Shown piece by piece: positions 1-7,936 of a stretch of 64,000 nt of DNA. Location: NCBI GenBank assembly GCA_021325145.1, contig JAJPHR010000009.1, positions 62,001-126,000 of the forward strand. Reading direction: 5' to 3'. Each line of letters begins with the position of its first letter. The stretch's first letter is position 1. This stretch comes from Verrucomicrobiota bacterium (GTDB taxonomy: Bacteria > Verrucomicrobiota > Verrucomicrobiia > Limisphaerales > Pedosphaeraceae). The translations under genes were made by a program, and so were the position numbers. Under the pieces are notes generated by a model. It had not been told where the DNA came from. It searched no databases and saw only the letters and a program-made list of their open reading frames with translations.

Positions 1-154
1 ATTTCCCCTCGCCCCGCAAATAGGCAATTGCCTCCCGCCCGTCCTCAACCACTTGAACGGGATTGGTAATGCCGCTTTTGGTCAGGGCCCTCCGCAGCAG
101 CAAGACGTCATTGGGCAGGTCCTCAATGATTAAAATCGTCAAGTTCCCATTCAC
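1..154 (-). CDS. Response regulator receiver protein (5' part, truncated by window edge)
   Basis: Only the first 51 residues are in the window. They read as the start of a CheY-like receiver domain: a hydrophobic beta strand (LTILIIED) ending in the acidic pair that binds magnesium, followed by LPNDVLLLRRAL and VVEDGREAIAYL, which is the alpha1-beta2-alpha2 pattern of Rcp1-type stand-alone regulators. The phosphorylated aspartate lies outside. A TAA stop two codons upstream forces the start to be GTG at 154 or TTG at 143; neither has a well-spaced Shine-Dalgarno. It resembles the second receiver protein at 61517 in the same window. The function is phosphorelay signalling, output unknown. Confidence 0.75.
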   Translation of the reverse strand, partial: MNGNLTILIIEDLPNDVLLLRRALTKSGITNPVQVVEDGREAIAYLRGEGK

Positions 155-320
155 CTTTTAACATACCGCTTCTGTGCCCGGCAACAGCGGGCAAGATGAC
201 AGGGCGGCGTCCGCACTCTTCCGCCGTTGATTATGGGGTGGTCACTCCATGGATTTCGCTTGACAATCAAGTTCGAATCACGGGGTATTAACCGTAATGA
301 TTCCGCGGTTTTAGCTGCCG

Positions 321-539
321 TTGTGGCCTATGGCTGCTGTGGTTATATTTGTGCGGCAAAAAAAGACGTTCAAGTTCCTCAATGAGCGCGGGGAATGGAC
401 TGGCTCCTTTGAGGAGGCCCGCACGTTCGGGAGCACCTGGGAGGCGATTGACACCTGCATGAAACAAGAGGTGCGTCAAGCGGAGGTCGTGATGAGGATG
501 GGCGCACCGCGCTATGACGTTATGCTCGATGTCGCTTAA
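321..539 (+). CDS. Small hypothetical protein (72 aa)
   Basis: A short cytosolic-looking protein with no transmembrane segment or signal peptide. The sequence VIFVRQKKTFKFLNERGEWTG followed by an acidic/aromatic stretch and an amphipathic helix looks like a real folded small domain, not a random frame, and the antisense frame over the same bases is less protein-like. I do not recognise the family. Translation could also begin at the methionine four codons in (330). It stands alone between the divergent response regulator and the membrane protein at 686; no clear Shine-Dalgarno is seen. Confidence 0.5.
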   Translation: MWPMAAVVIFVRQKKTFKFLNERGEWTGSFEEARTFGSTWEAIDTCMKQEVRQAEVVMRMGAPRYDVMLDVA

Positions 540-685
540 ACCCAGTGCAACCCGGATACACTCGGATATGGCTTTTTCACCCTCCCGGGCCGCCCGAACC
601 GCGAAATCTGCTTGCATTTGCCGCGTTGATGGGATGAGGTAAAGGCGCTGCCTGAAAATCTTAACGCCTGGGCAGCAGACGACCT

Positions 686-1915
686 ATGCCTTCTCTCCTG
701 CCACCGGAAATTCGCGTGGAAGCGGTGCGCGATGACGTGAGCTACCAATTGCCGGTGCGTTCGCTGGGGAAACTGCGGTTGGTGGGAATGGTTCCCCTGG
801 CGTTTGGCCTATTCTTCATCTCGATGCCACTGCATACGCTGATCGGGACCTTGCAAGGAGTCATGTCCGGGAAGACGAGCGGCGTTTTTCAGTACGTCTT
901 TGCGGCGTTCATGACCACGTTCCTGGTGGCGGGATTGATGCCGGTGGGAATTGGTTTGGTGGTGTTATTTGGACGCTGCCGGGTGGAATGGCGCGAAAAG
1001 CGGCTGTCCACGGTGGAGCAAATCGGACCGTTCGGCTGGCGGCGGCGGTTGATGATCCCCAAGAGCTGCATTCGCAAGTTGACCGTGAGCGCGGGCACAA
1101 CCCGGGTCAACGGAAAAGTAGTCACGACCGGCACGATGGCGAACCTGGCCGCAATGGCGGCGGAGTTCGACTCGGGCAAACCCCGGCTGGTGGCAATTGG
1201 TTATCCGCGGGACTGGCTGCAAGCGGTGGCGGAAGATCTCTCGAGGCGCGCGGGAGTATCTTCACCATTGGCGGGCCGGCCAGTCGTGGAAGTTCTTGAT
1301 GAAGCAAATCCGTTGCAGGCAGCGCCAGAGGAGGTGGAGCGTCCGCCCGGCACCGCAGTGCGCGTCGAACCAACTTCAAACGGGCTTTCAATGGTGGTGC
1401 CGCCCGTGGGAGTGCGGAAGGGAGGCAAGGGCCTGCTCGGCTTTTCGATTATGTGGTGCTTGTTCATGGCGGCATTCACGTTCGCGTGGGGAGCGGGAGC
1501 GCACAGCAAATCCCGCGCGGTACCCTGGCCGTTGTGGCTGTTCATCGCGGCGTTTTGGGCGATCGGGTTGGGCATGCTCACGGGGGCCATTAACATGGGA
1601 AAGCGGCGCGCGTTGCTGCTGGTGGCCAATGGACGGCTGAAGGTGGCCTATTCCGGGATTTGGGGGACCAAACAATGGGAGTGGCCGCGGGAGAGCATCG
1701 CCGCCATTCGCGCCGATGGCAGCGGGATGGAGGTCAACCATCGGCCTGTGCCTGAATTGCAAGTGCATCCGGTGGGCGGGAGGAAGGTGGGTTTCTTCGC
1801 AGGCCGTCCCGAGAATGAATTGCGCTGGATGGCTTTTGAATTGCGGCGGGCGTTGGAAGTGCCGGCGGAGGCAGGTGCAGCAGTGGGGCGGGGAGCGGCG
1901 GCGCGCACGGAGTGA
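686..1915 (+). CDS. Hypothetical polytopic membrane protein (409 aa)
   Basis: Four hydrophobic segments are visible, in two pairs: about residues 30-55 and 68-95, then about 252-275 and 282-305. Each pair is followed by a soluble stretch with a WREKRL- or QWEWPRES-like strand pattern that resembles a bacterial PH-like domain (membrane pair plus short beta domain), so the protein may be an internal duplication of a TM-pair plus PH-like unit. The tail is Ala/Gly/Arg rich. No catalytic motif is seen and I do not recognise the family. The next gene on the same strand begins about 170 bases downstream, so an operon is possible but unproven. Confidence 0.7.
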   Translation: MPSLLPPEIRVEAVRDDVSYQLPVRSLGKLRLVGMVPLAFGLFFISMPLHTLIGTLQGVMSGKTSGVFQYVFAAFMTTFLVAGLMPVGIGLVVLFGRCRVEWREKRLSTVEQIGPFGWRRRLMIPKSCIRKLTVSAGTTRVNGKVVTTGTMANLAAMAAEFDSGKPRLVAIGYPRDWLQAVAEDLSRRAGVSSPLAGRPVVEVLDEANPLQAAPEEVERPPGTAVRVEPTSNGLSMVVPPVGVRKGGKGLLGFSIMWCLFMAAFTFAWGAGAHSKSRAVPWPLWLFIAAFWAIGLGMLTGAINMGKRRALLLVANGRLKVAYSGIWGTKQWEWPRESIAAIRADGSGMEVNHRPVPELQVHPVGGRKVGFFAGRPENELRWMAFELRRALEVPAEAGAAVGRGAAARTE

Positions 1916-2087
1916 CGCGCGTTAAGACACGCATTGAGACGGCGAGAGGCCAATTTTCAGGAGTTTAGTTATACACAGTGTGCAGAGTGTACACCGGGTT
2001 TTGGCGAGTTCGAACCGGGTTTGAACGGGTTCTTTTATGCCCAGCGTCTCTTCCCATGCGGTGTGTCCTCGTGTAGCCTCCTGCGCC

Positions 2088-3014
2088 ATGTTCGCGGCAT
2101 TGCTGACCACCATCTTTTTTTCGATCTCCGTGATTTGCGGACATCGTTCGGCAAAACTCATCGGCGGGTCGGAGGCCAACTTTTGGCGGCTGGCGTTTGC
2201 GACGTGTTTTCTGGCGGTTTGGGCGTATGGATGGGGGCAGGGGCTGTCGGGCGAAACCTTTCCAATCTTCCTGTGGAGCGGGATCATCGGCATCGGTTTC
2301 GGCGATGTGGCGCTGTTCCAGGCGTTGCCGCGGCTGGGTCCGCGGTTGACGCTGTTGTTGACGCGCTGCCTGGCGCCGCCGTTCGCCGCGGCCATCGAAT
2401 GGCTTTGGCTGGGGACTACGTTGCGGCCGGCGCAGATTTTTTATGGCGCGGTGGTGCTGGTGGGCATCGGTGTTTCGCTGGCGCCCGGCCGGCACTTGAA
2501 TCTTACGCGCAAGGCGGTCGTGTCGGGAGTTTTGTTTTCGGTCCTCGCGTCGTTTGGCGATTCGTTTGGGGCGGTGCTGAGCCGGAAGGCGTATGCCATC
2601 CTGCAAAGCCGCGGCGAGAATATCGACGGGGGCACGGCGGCGTTTCAGCGGATCATCGGCGGGTTGTTCGTGGGCGGGATTTTTTTGCTGGTGGTGAAAT
2701 GGCAGTTCATCAAGGGCCACGCGGCGCGCTCCGACGAACATCCCGCCATGCCGTCCTGGGAAAAGTGGCGGAAGGTCCTGCCGTGGGTGCTGGCCAACAG
2801 CCTCGCCGGGCAGACGATCGGCGTGAGTTGTTATCAATGGGCGTTTCAAACCACGCCGGCTGGGATCGTGCTGCCCATCGTCGCGACCACGCCGCTGGTG
2901 GCGATGCCGATCACGCGGATCATGGAGCGCGAAAAAGTGACGTGGCACGCCATCGTCGGCGGAATCATTGCCGTGGCGGGGGTGATCGGATTGAAGTTGT
3001 CCACTGGACAGTGA
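2088..3014 (+). CDS. EamA/DMT-family transporter
   Basis: About ten hydrophobic segments arranged as two five-helix repeats, beginning [20 protein letters not shown], match the drug/metabolite transporter (EamA) fold, an inner-membrane exporter family of very varied substrates. The C-terminal repeat ends with [19 protein letters not shown], the usual last DMT helix. The longest frame starts at 2037, but that adds 17 residues that are not membrane-like; the ATG at 2088 begins directly at the first helix and is preferred. Neither start has a good ribosome site. A longer frame overlapping on the same strand (from 1934) is real only in its last 126 codons, which are the next gene. Confidence 0.85.
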   Translation: MFAALLTTIFFSISVICGHRSAKLIGGSEANFWRLAFATCFLAVWAYGWGQGLSGETFPIFLWSGIIGIGFGDVALFQALPRLGPRLTLLLTRCLAPPFAAAIEWLWLGTTLRPAQIFYGAVVLVGIGVSLAPGRHLNLTRKAVVSGVLFSVLASFGDSFGAVLSRKAYAILQSRGENIDGGTAAFQRIIGGLFVGGIFLLVVKWQFIKGHAARSDEHPAMPSWEKWRKVLPWVLANSLAGQTIGVSCYQWAFQTTPAGIVLPIVATTPLVAMPITRIMEREKVTWHAIVGGIIAVAGVIGLKLSTGQ

Positions 3015-3145
3015 GGGTGTTTTGCCCGTCGTTGGCGGGATTTCGCGCCTTCCCGACGGTCGATGGCGCGGGTTTGGGTGAGCAGGTCCGGACCGATGGT
3101 CATTCGCGCTTGCTGCCGTTTGTTTCGCCCATTAGGTTGGCCCGC

Positions 3146-3526
3146 ATGCCGGATGATTTGCAAACAGCCGCGGAAGCGCTCGGTTTGAATGTGTACCGAC
3201 GCCACATTTTTTTGTGCGCGGACCAGACGGAACCGCAGTGCGCGCCGAAGGAAAAGGGGCTGGAAGCCTGGGAGTACCTGAAGAAGCGGCTCAAGGAATT
3301 GAAACTCGCGGGGCCTCAGCCGCTGGTGTATCGGACGAAGGCCAACTGTTTGCGTGTGTGCCTGCGGGGACCAATCGCCGTCGTTTATCCCGAAGGGGTG
3401 TGGTATCATTCCTGCACGCCCGAGGTGCTGGAGCGAATTATCCAGGAACATTTGATTCAGGGGCGGGTGGTGGAAGAATTCGCGTTTGCGAGGAATGCGC
3501 TTGGGATGGAACGGCCCGGGCGCTAA
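3146..3526 (+). CDS. Thioredoxin-like [2Fe-2S] ferredoxin
   Basis: 126 residues. The order HIFLCAD - QCAPKEKG - NCLRVC - [16 protein letters not shown] matches stand-alone thioredoxin-fold (2Fe-2S) ferredoxins, with candidate cluster ligands the cysteines of FLCAD, QCAPK and NCLRVC. These proteins carry electrons in the cytosol; the partner is not indicated by the neighbourhood. The start at 3146 is chosen because the upstream part of the same open frame is the shadow of the DMT transporter. It ends about 120 bases from the convergent pterin dehydratase gene. Confidence 0.85.
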   Translation: MPDDLQTAAEALGLNVYRRHIFLCADQTEPQCAPKEKGLEAWEYLKKRLKELKLAGPQPLVYRTKANCLRVCLRGPIAVVYPEGVWYHSCTPEVLERIIQEHLIQGRVVEEFAFARNALGMERPGR

Positions 3527-3648
3527 CCATGAAGCTCCAACCCCTAGGCACGATGGAAATTCCAGGATTCAAGCACCCAGGACGCACGGCAGCCAAGTGT
3601 TTGTCGCTGGGAGCTTCTCTGGCGCTTGAAGCTTGGCGGCTGTTGTTT

Positions 3649-3975
3649 TTAGAGCTTGTCCACCTTGGCGGCGAAGACGAAGTCGCCCTCGGACAAGCCG
3701 TCGATTTTGTGGGTCCAAAGGGTAAGCTTCACTTTTCCCCAGGCGAGGTAAATATCGGGATGGTGGTTAACCTTCTCGGCGAGTTCCCCGACGCGGTTGG
3801 TGAAATCGAGAGCCTCGCGGAAGTTCTTGAATTTGTAATCGCGTTCGAGATGGTGCTCGTCCACGACCTGCCAGCCCGGATTCAGTTGCACCGCCAGCCG
3901 GCGCAATTCCTCGCCTTTGAGCGGCGTCACGCCGCCTTTGCACGGGACACATTCCTTTTCAGCCAATGCGCTCAT
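3649..3975 (-). CDS. phhB: 4a-hydroxytetrahydrobiopterin dehydratase (PCD/DCoH family)
   Basis: 108 residues, the normal size for pterin-4a-carbinolamine dehydratase. It dehydrates 4a-hydroxytetrahydropterin, regenerating the pterin cofactor of aromatic amino-acid hydroxylases. The signature EKVNHHPDIYLAW (residues 68-80) with His71, His72, His89 and Asp98 carries the expected active-site histidines. The frame is open to 4023, but the ATG at 3975 is preceded by AGGAG at a good distance, which decides the start. A CVPC pair near the N-terminus is common in bacterial members. No aromatic hydroxylase gene lies in this window, so its partner enzyme is elsewhere or the protein acts as a general pterin recycler. 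Confidence 0.9.
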   Translation of the reverse strand: MSALAEKECVPCKGGVTPLKGEELRRLAVQLNPGWQVVDEHHLERDYKFKNFREALDFTNRVGELAEKVNHHPDIYLAWGKVKLTLWTHKIDGLSEGDFVFAAKVDKL

Positions 3976-4093
3976 AGTTGTTTTCTCCTGAGGGAACATC
4001 GCTTCGCAGCGCGGCGGCGTCAATGGCGATGTGGGCGGCGTGGTTCATTCGGGCTTGGCTGCGCATGGTGCGATGTCAAGCCGGCGTTGCAGG

Positions 4094-5416
4094 CTATTTG
4101 CCTGGCACGATGTACAAATCCGTGCTCTCCAAATGCCGCACGATCATCTCCGCGGTGCGGGCGACCGCCCCCTGGTTTTCTTTTACGATCTTTTGCGCAG
4201 CTTGTCCCAATTCTTCGCGCCGCGCGGGATTCGCGAGCAATTCGCCCAGCGTCTGTTCCAATTCCGCCGCATCGCCCACTTGGATCACGCCGTTTTGCGA
4301 GCGAAGAATGCGGACCACGTCGGCGAAGTTTTGCATGTTCGGTCCAAAGACAGTCGGCTTGCCCAGCGCGGCTGGCTCGATCGGATTCTGGCCCCCAACG
4401 GCGGTCAGACTCTTGCCCACGAACGCAACCGTGGCGTGCTTGTAAAAACTCGTCAACTCCCCGGTCGTATCCACCAGCAGGCAATCCAGGTTGCCCGCCG
4501 CCACGCGCGTGTCCGCCGCGGCCTCAGAACGATAAAACAACCGCAAGCCTTTTTTGGCCAATCGCCGGCCGAGGTCACGGGCGCGTTCGAAGTGGCGCGG
4601 CACCAGGATTAGAAATAACTTCGGAAAACGCGCCCGTAACCGCAGAAATTGGTCCGCCAGAATTTCCTCCTCGCCGTCATGGGTGCTGCCGGCCACGAGC
4701 AGCAAGGCGTCGCTGCCCACGCCGAGCTGGGCAAGCAAGCCAGGAACGTCGAGTCGTGTCTGCAAGTCCACACAGTCGAATTTAAGGTTTCCCAGCATGT
4801 GAACCGCTTCCGGACGGCATCCAACCTCCAGGAGTTTGGCGGCGTATTCCTGCGATTGCGCTTCGACGGCGGTGAAAGACGCGAACAATTCGCGGAAGAG
4901 AAAACCGAACTTTTTGTAGCGCGGAAAGGACCGGTCTGAAAGCCGCGCGTTCACGAGGAACAAGGGTTTTCCCAGCGAACGCGCCCGCCAGATGAAATTC
5001 GGCCAGATCTCCGCCTCCACCAATATCACGGCGCTGGGATGGATTGTGGACAATGCCCGATTGACATACTTGCGCCGGTCGATGGGATAATAAATCTTCC
5101 CGACGTGGCTTGGCAGCCGCTTCTGGAGTTCGCCCATGCCGGTGGTCGTGGTGGTCGAGACCACGATTTTGACGTTTGGCACCCGCGGTTCCAGGGCGCG
5201 AATCAAGGCCATGCAGACGTTCATCTCCCCGACGCTGACCGCATGAAGCCAGATGACCTGCCGGTTGGTGAGCGACTGCTTGATTCCACTGTCATACTGG
5301 CCAAAACGTTGCCTGAAGCCTTTCCGCCAGTTGCCGCGGCGGTACATCCGCAGAAAATAGTACGGGGAAGACAGGACGAAGAAGATTAAAAATGAAATAT
5401 TGTACAACAAACGCAT
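4094..5416 (-). CDS. waaA: 3-deoxy-D-manno-octulosonic acid transferase (KDO transferase)
   Basis: 440 residues, full length for WaaA/KdtA. An N-terminal membrane anchor (about 5-22) precedes a GT-B glycosyltransferase. The HAVSVGEMN motif places the catalytic glutamate at Glu64; TTTTTGM, ILVEAEIWPNFI and LVAGSTHDGEEE follow, and the C-terminal domain has VGKSLTAVGGQNPIEPAALG, the CMP-KDO binding region. It transfers KDO from CMP-KDO to lipid A precursor on the cytoplasmic face of the inner membrane. Its presence shows that the organism makes an LPS-type outer membrane. It stands alone here; the other lipid A genes are not in the window. Confidence 0.95.
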   Translation of the reverse strand: MRLLYNISFLIFFVLSSPYYFLRMYRRGNWRKGFRQRFGQYDSGIKQSLTNRQVIWLHAVSVGEMNVCMALIRALEPRVPNVKIVVSTTTTTGMGELQKRLPSHVGKIYYPIDRRKYVNRALSTIHPSAVILVEAEIWPNFIWRARSLGKPLFLVNARLSDRSFPRYKKFGFLFRELFASFTAVEAQSQEYAAKLLEVGCRPEAVHMLGNLKFDCVDLQTRLDVPGLLAQLGVGSDALLLVAGSTHDGEEEILADQFLRLRARFPKLFLILVPRHFERARDLGRRLAKKGLRLFYRSEAAADTRVAAGNLDCLLVDTTGELTSFYKHATVAFVGKSLTAVGGQNPIEPAALGKPTVFGPNMQNFADVVRILRSQNGVIQVGDAAELEQTLGELLANPARREELGQAAQKIVKENQGAVARTAEMIVRHLESTDLYIVPGK

Positions 5417-5533
5417 GCCGGCATGCCCTAACTACAATGCCCGTCCAATTCTCACATTTAGGAGCAAGAGAACAAGAGTATTTTTATTCCCGCCTCATTG
5501 CCGCAGAGAATAATTCAAGAATCCATACTCGCA

Positions 5534-5596
5534 GCCGCCAACGTGAGCAGGCTCTAATTTTTTTAAGAGAGGTTGGAGCCTCCTCACGTCGGCGGC
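5534..5596. repeat. Long imperfect hairpin between waaA and the antiporter gene
   Basis: Two 21-base arms (5534-5554 and 5576-5596) are reverse complements at 19 of 21 positions, around a T-rich 21-base loop. The element lies just past the end of the minus-strand antiporter gene and upstream of waaA. It may stop transcription or be a mobile palindromic repeat; its perfection and size exceed an ordinary terminator. Confidence 0.7.
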
Positions 5597-5620
5597 CACG
5601 ATTCTTTAAATCAACCCGGC

Positions 5621-7054
5621 TTATTGACGGAAGAACAGCCACCAGACTATGAATAACATTGGGAGCATGAAGGGCAGCGTGTACCTGAAGATGTATCCCA
5701 CGAAGTCAGGAGTGTGCACCTTCTGCTGGCCGGCGATGGATTTGACCATGAAATTGGGGCCGTTCCCGATGTAGGTGTTGGCTCCGAAAAAAACAGACGC
5801 CACGCTAATCGCCAGCAGATAACGGCTGAATTTGGAGTTCCCAAGCAGAAACGCGACCTCGATTTGATCTGTTCCAATCGATCCCCGGGCCAATTCCATC
5901 GCATGGTACTTCTGAAGGGCCGCGAACGTTTGCCTGACTTCGTCGGCATGCGCTCCGACAACATCGGCCAAACCGGCGCCGTGGGTCTGGACCAGATCGT
6001 TTACCTGGCTCACCACCGTGGGATCAACAAACCTTCCAAAAATCACTTTGAGAAAACAAAGATACGTGGGCGCGTTATCGAGCGCGCTCGATAATCCGCC
6101 GCAACCCCAATAAAAGAAGCCCGGCGTGGCCTCCTGCAATCTGTACGCATTGCCTTGCAACCAATCCAGCGCTGGCATCATGGTGGCGAAGATTCCGACG
6201 AACAGAATCGCGACCTCCTGAATGGGATGGAAGTTGAAATGGTTCGATTCGTGCACTGATTTCCTGGTCGTGAAATAGGAACCCAGGGCCGCTGCCAGCA
6301 TCAGGCTTTCGCGCAGGAGCGCCGGCTCATTGATGAACACGGCCAGGAGAATGACGGGAAGGAAAAAAATATTTCCGAGGCCGGCGAATCGCCACTGTTC
6401 ATGATGCCCGGTTTGTTCGGTGCGGACGGGTTTGGGCGCGCGCAAATAATTCCGATAATCCAGCACGAAGAACGTCAGCAGCAATATTCCCATGCCCACG
6501 CCCCACATGGGCAGGCAGTGCTCGGCCACCCACCAAAAAGGCACTCCCGCCAGGTATCCAAGGAACAATGGCGGGTCGCCAATCGGCGTGAGACAACCGC
6601 CGACATTGGAAACAATGAAAATAAAGAAAACCACGTGATAGGCGGTGATGCGATAGCGGTTCATCCGCAGCCAGGGCCGGATCAGCAGCATTGAAGCTCC
6701 CGTGGTGCCGAGCACATTCGCCACCACCGCGCCAATGAGCAGGAAGACCACGTTCACGAAGGGCGTGGCTTCGCCCTTCACGTTGATATGAATGCCGCCC
6801 GCGACCACAAACAATGATCCGACCAGCGTGATAAAGCTGACGTATTCATGGGCTGTGCGTAAAACCCGCGCCGGCCCGTAGTTTAATCCCAGGAGGTAAT
6901 AGGCGATCACCACCGCGCCCAACGCAAAGGAGACTTTCAGATAGTGCCGCTCCCACCAGGCGTGGAAGAGCAGCGGCGCCAGCGCAATCAATGCGAGCAA
7001 AACGCCGAACGGCAGCATCATCCAGGGGTTGACCAGGGTCGTATCCGCGCCCAT
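5621..7054 (-). CDS. Sodium:proton antiporter, ArsB/NhaD/CitMHS superfamily
   Basis: 477 residues with about twelve hydrophobic segments. Motifs typical of the ion-transporter superfamily are visible: GGIHINVKGEATPFVNVVFL, VVANVLGTTGASMLLIRP and SNVGGCLTPIGDPPLFLGYL in the first half, and ALDNAPTYLCFLKV and FFGANTYIGNGPNFMVK in the second half, so the inverted-repeat halves both keep their polar break motifs (GDPPLF and GNGPNF). This supports an inner-membrane Na+/H+ antiporter rather than a citrate or arsenite carrier. A soluble insert of about 60 residues (near 370-430) with QTHGAGLADVVG precedes the last helices. Its upstream region holds a heptad-built inverted repeat. Confidence 0.85.
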   Translation of the reverse strand: MGADTTLVNPWMMLPFGVLLALIALAPLLFHAWWERHYLKVSFALGAVVIAYYLLGLNYGPARVLRTAHEYVSFITLVGSLFVVAGGIHINVKGEATPFVNVVFLLIGAVVANVLGTTGASMLLIRPWLRMNRYRITAYHVVFFIFIVSNVGGCLTPIGDPPLFLGYLAGVPFWWVAEHCLPMWGVGMGILLLTFFVLDYRNYLRAPKPVRTEQTGHHEQWRFAGLGNIFFLPVILLAVFINEPALLRESLMLAAALGSYFTTRKSVHESNHFNFHPIQEVAILFVGIFATMMPALDWLQGNAYRLQEATPGFFYWGCGGLSSALDNAPTYLCFLKVIFGRFVDPTVVSQVNDLVQTHGAGLADVVGAHADEVRQTFAALQKYHAMELARGSIGTDQIEVAFLLGNSKFSRYLLAISVASVFFGANTYIGNGPNFMVKSIAGQQKVHTPDFVGYIFRYTLPFMLPMLFIVWWLFFRQ

Positions 7055-7171
7055 CGCAAGAAGCTATGGCCCGGCGCGAAACCGGGTCAACCGAATTCAG
7101 CGGAGCGTAGAGCTCCAGCTCTGCGTGCCGATCTCATATCCACAACGAGACCGAAAACACGCAGGCAGCTC

Positions 7172-7254
7172 AAGATAGAGGACAGACGATAGCATTGGAA
7201 CGCATGGCTCCCCAAAGCGGGGAGGCGCTTCTGCTATCTTCTATCCTCTATCTT
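7172..7254. repeat. 83-base inverted repeat built from heptads
   Basis: Arms 7172-7194 and 7232-7254 (23 bases, 21 matching as reverse complements) are each made of three 7-base units of the type AAGATAG/AGGATAG. The loop contains a further CTCCCC...GGGGAG stem. It lies between the 110-aa gene and the antiporter gene on the minus strand and could terminate or stabilise transcripts. Confidence 0.75.
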
Positions 7255-7277
7255 CCCGTTCAATTTCAAAGGAGAGC

Positions 7278-7610
7278 TCATGCTGCCAGCGTCAGCGCGC
7301 GGCTGCGCCGACGAATCTGTTGCTGCCGGCTGAATTGACGCCGCGCGACCGCGGCCTTTTCCTCCAACAGCGTGGGGAGGAACAGCAACGGGAAGCTCGT
7401 CGCCCAGGCGAGAGCCACCGCGTCGTTCGCCGCCTGGCGGAACAAGGTGTTCTGCTCGGCATTCGAAGCCTGCGCCAGGAGTTGCGACAGCAACCGGTCC
7501 TTGAGCCTTTCAAGCTCATTCGTCTCTCTTGCGCGGAACGGCACCGCCTGCACCTCGAATCGGGTTTCAGGCGCGAACCTTGTCCGCAGCTTTTTGTTTG
7601 TTTCGTTCAT
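7278..7610 (-). CDS. Hypothetical protein (110 aa)
   Basis: The frame begins MNETNKKLRTRFAPETRF and holds one long helix region rich in Leu, Ala, Gln and Asn (about 30-75) with a short hydrophobic stretch LAWATSFPLLFLPTLL (about 67-83), then a basic tail RRQFSRQQQIRRRSRA. It may be a peripheral or monotopic membrane protein. The antisense frames look worse. The start is preceded by an A/G-rich stretch and by a small CCGCCA/TGGCGG hairpin, and just upstream lies a strong minus-strand terminator (7661-7691), so expression may be subject to attenuation. The family is not recognised. Confidence 0.55.
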   Translation of the reverse strand: MNETNKKLRTRFAPETRFEVQAVPFRARETNELERLKDRLLSQLLAQASNAEQNTLFRQAANDAVALAWATSFPLLFLPTLLEEKAAVARRQFSRQQQIRRRSRALTLAA

Positions 7611-7660
7611 TTATTTTCTTTCTTTCATGTTTCCGCCAACCTGGCGGGTATCAGTTAAAC

Positions 7661-7691
7661 AAAAAACCCGCGATTGACTGGCAATCGCGGG
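7661..7691 (-). terminator. Intrinsic terminator (minus strand)
   Basis: A perfect 10-bp stem CCCGCGATTG/CAATCGCGGG (7667-7676 with 7682-7691) with a 5-base loop, followed on the minus strand by six T. It lies about 245 bases past the stop of the cupredoxin-like gene and 50 bases before the 110-aa gene. Confidence 0.85.
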
Positions 7692-7800
7692 AGTTTCGAA
7701 ATCTCTATTCAGTGTCGGCTAGAAAGTTCCTCCCACGATGCCAGTGGACCACGAGACGCGGTGCCAAATGCAGGACATTTGGCGCGGGTCGCTCGTGGCA
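7661..7800 (-). ncRNA. Candidate structured small RNA or attenuating leader
   Basis: On the minus strand an outer stem CCACGAG/CTCGTGG (7749-7755 with 7792-7798) encloses a perfect 8-bp inner stem GCCAAATG/CATTTGGC with a 5-base loop (7763-7783). About 60 bases further on comes a 10-bp terminator hairpin with six T. The stretch has no open frame of note. It could be a free-standing sRNA, the processed 3' end of the upstream cupredoxin-like gene, or a leader of the 110-aa gene that starts 50 bases beyond. It matches no RNA class I can name. The 5' end is unknown. Confidence 0.35.
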
Positions 7801-7936
7801 CGCAGATTTCCAGTTGTAAACACGATTTTCATTTCCAACCTAACCGCCGCTATTAGACATCATACCGACCTTGATGTCAAACCCTATTTCTGCGGTTCAG
7901 CAAGGCCAATCCACGCAACCCGTGCCATCCGACGGT

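Larger units (their letters stand above)
7611..7936 (-). other. Gene-free stretch with a structured, terminated element
   Basis: No convincing protein in either strand. On the minus strand it contains a nested double stem (7749-7798), then an intrinsic terminator (7661-7691), then a small hairpin just before the 110-aa gene. See the ncRNA candidate and terminator entries. Confidence 0.6.

Noticed and set aside
240-300. Promoter TTGACA ... TATTAA before the 72-aa gene
   Set aside because: The spacer is 20 bases, too long for a normal sigma-70 promoter, and no better -10 is present.
1965-2948. Minus-strand frame of 327 codons opposite the DMT transporter
   Set aside because: Very rich in Arg, Pro, His and Gln, with no hydrophobic pattern; it is an antisense shadow.
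1934-3526. One long plus-strand frame of 530 codons
   Set aside because: Its first three quarters overlap the DMT transporter in another frame and are Arg/Gly-rich noise. Only the last 126 codons (ferredoxin) are real.
3214-4785. Plus-strand frame of 523 codons
   Set aside because: It runs antisense through the pterin dehydratase and KDO transferase genes, which have clear family motifs.
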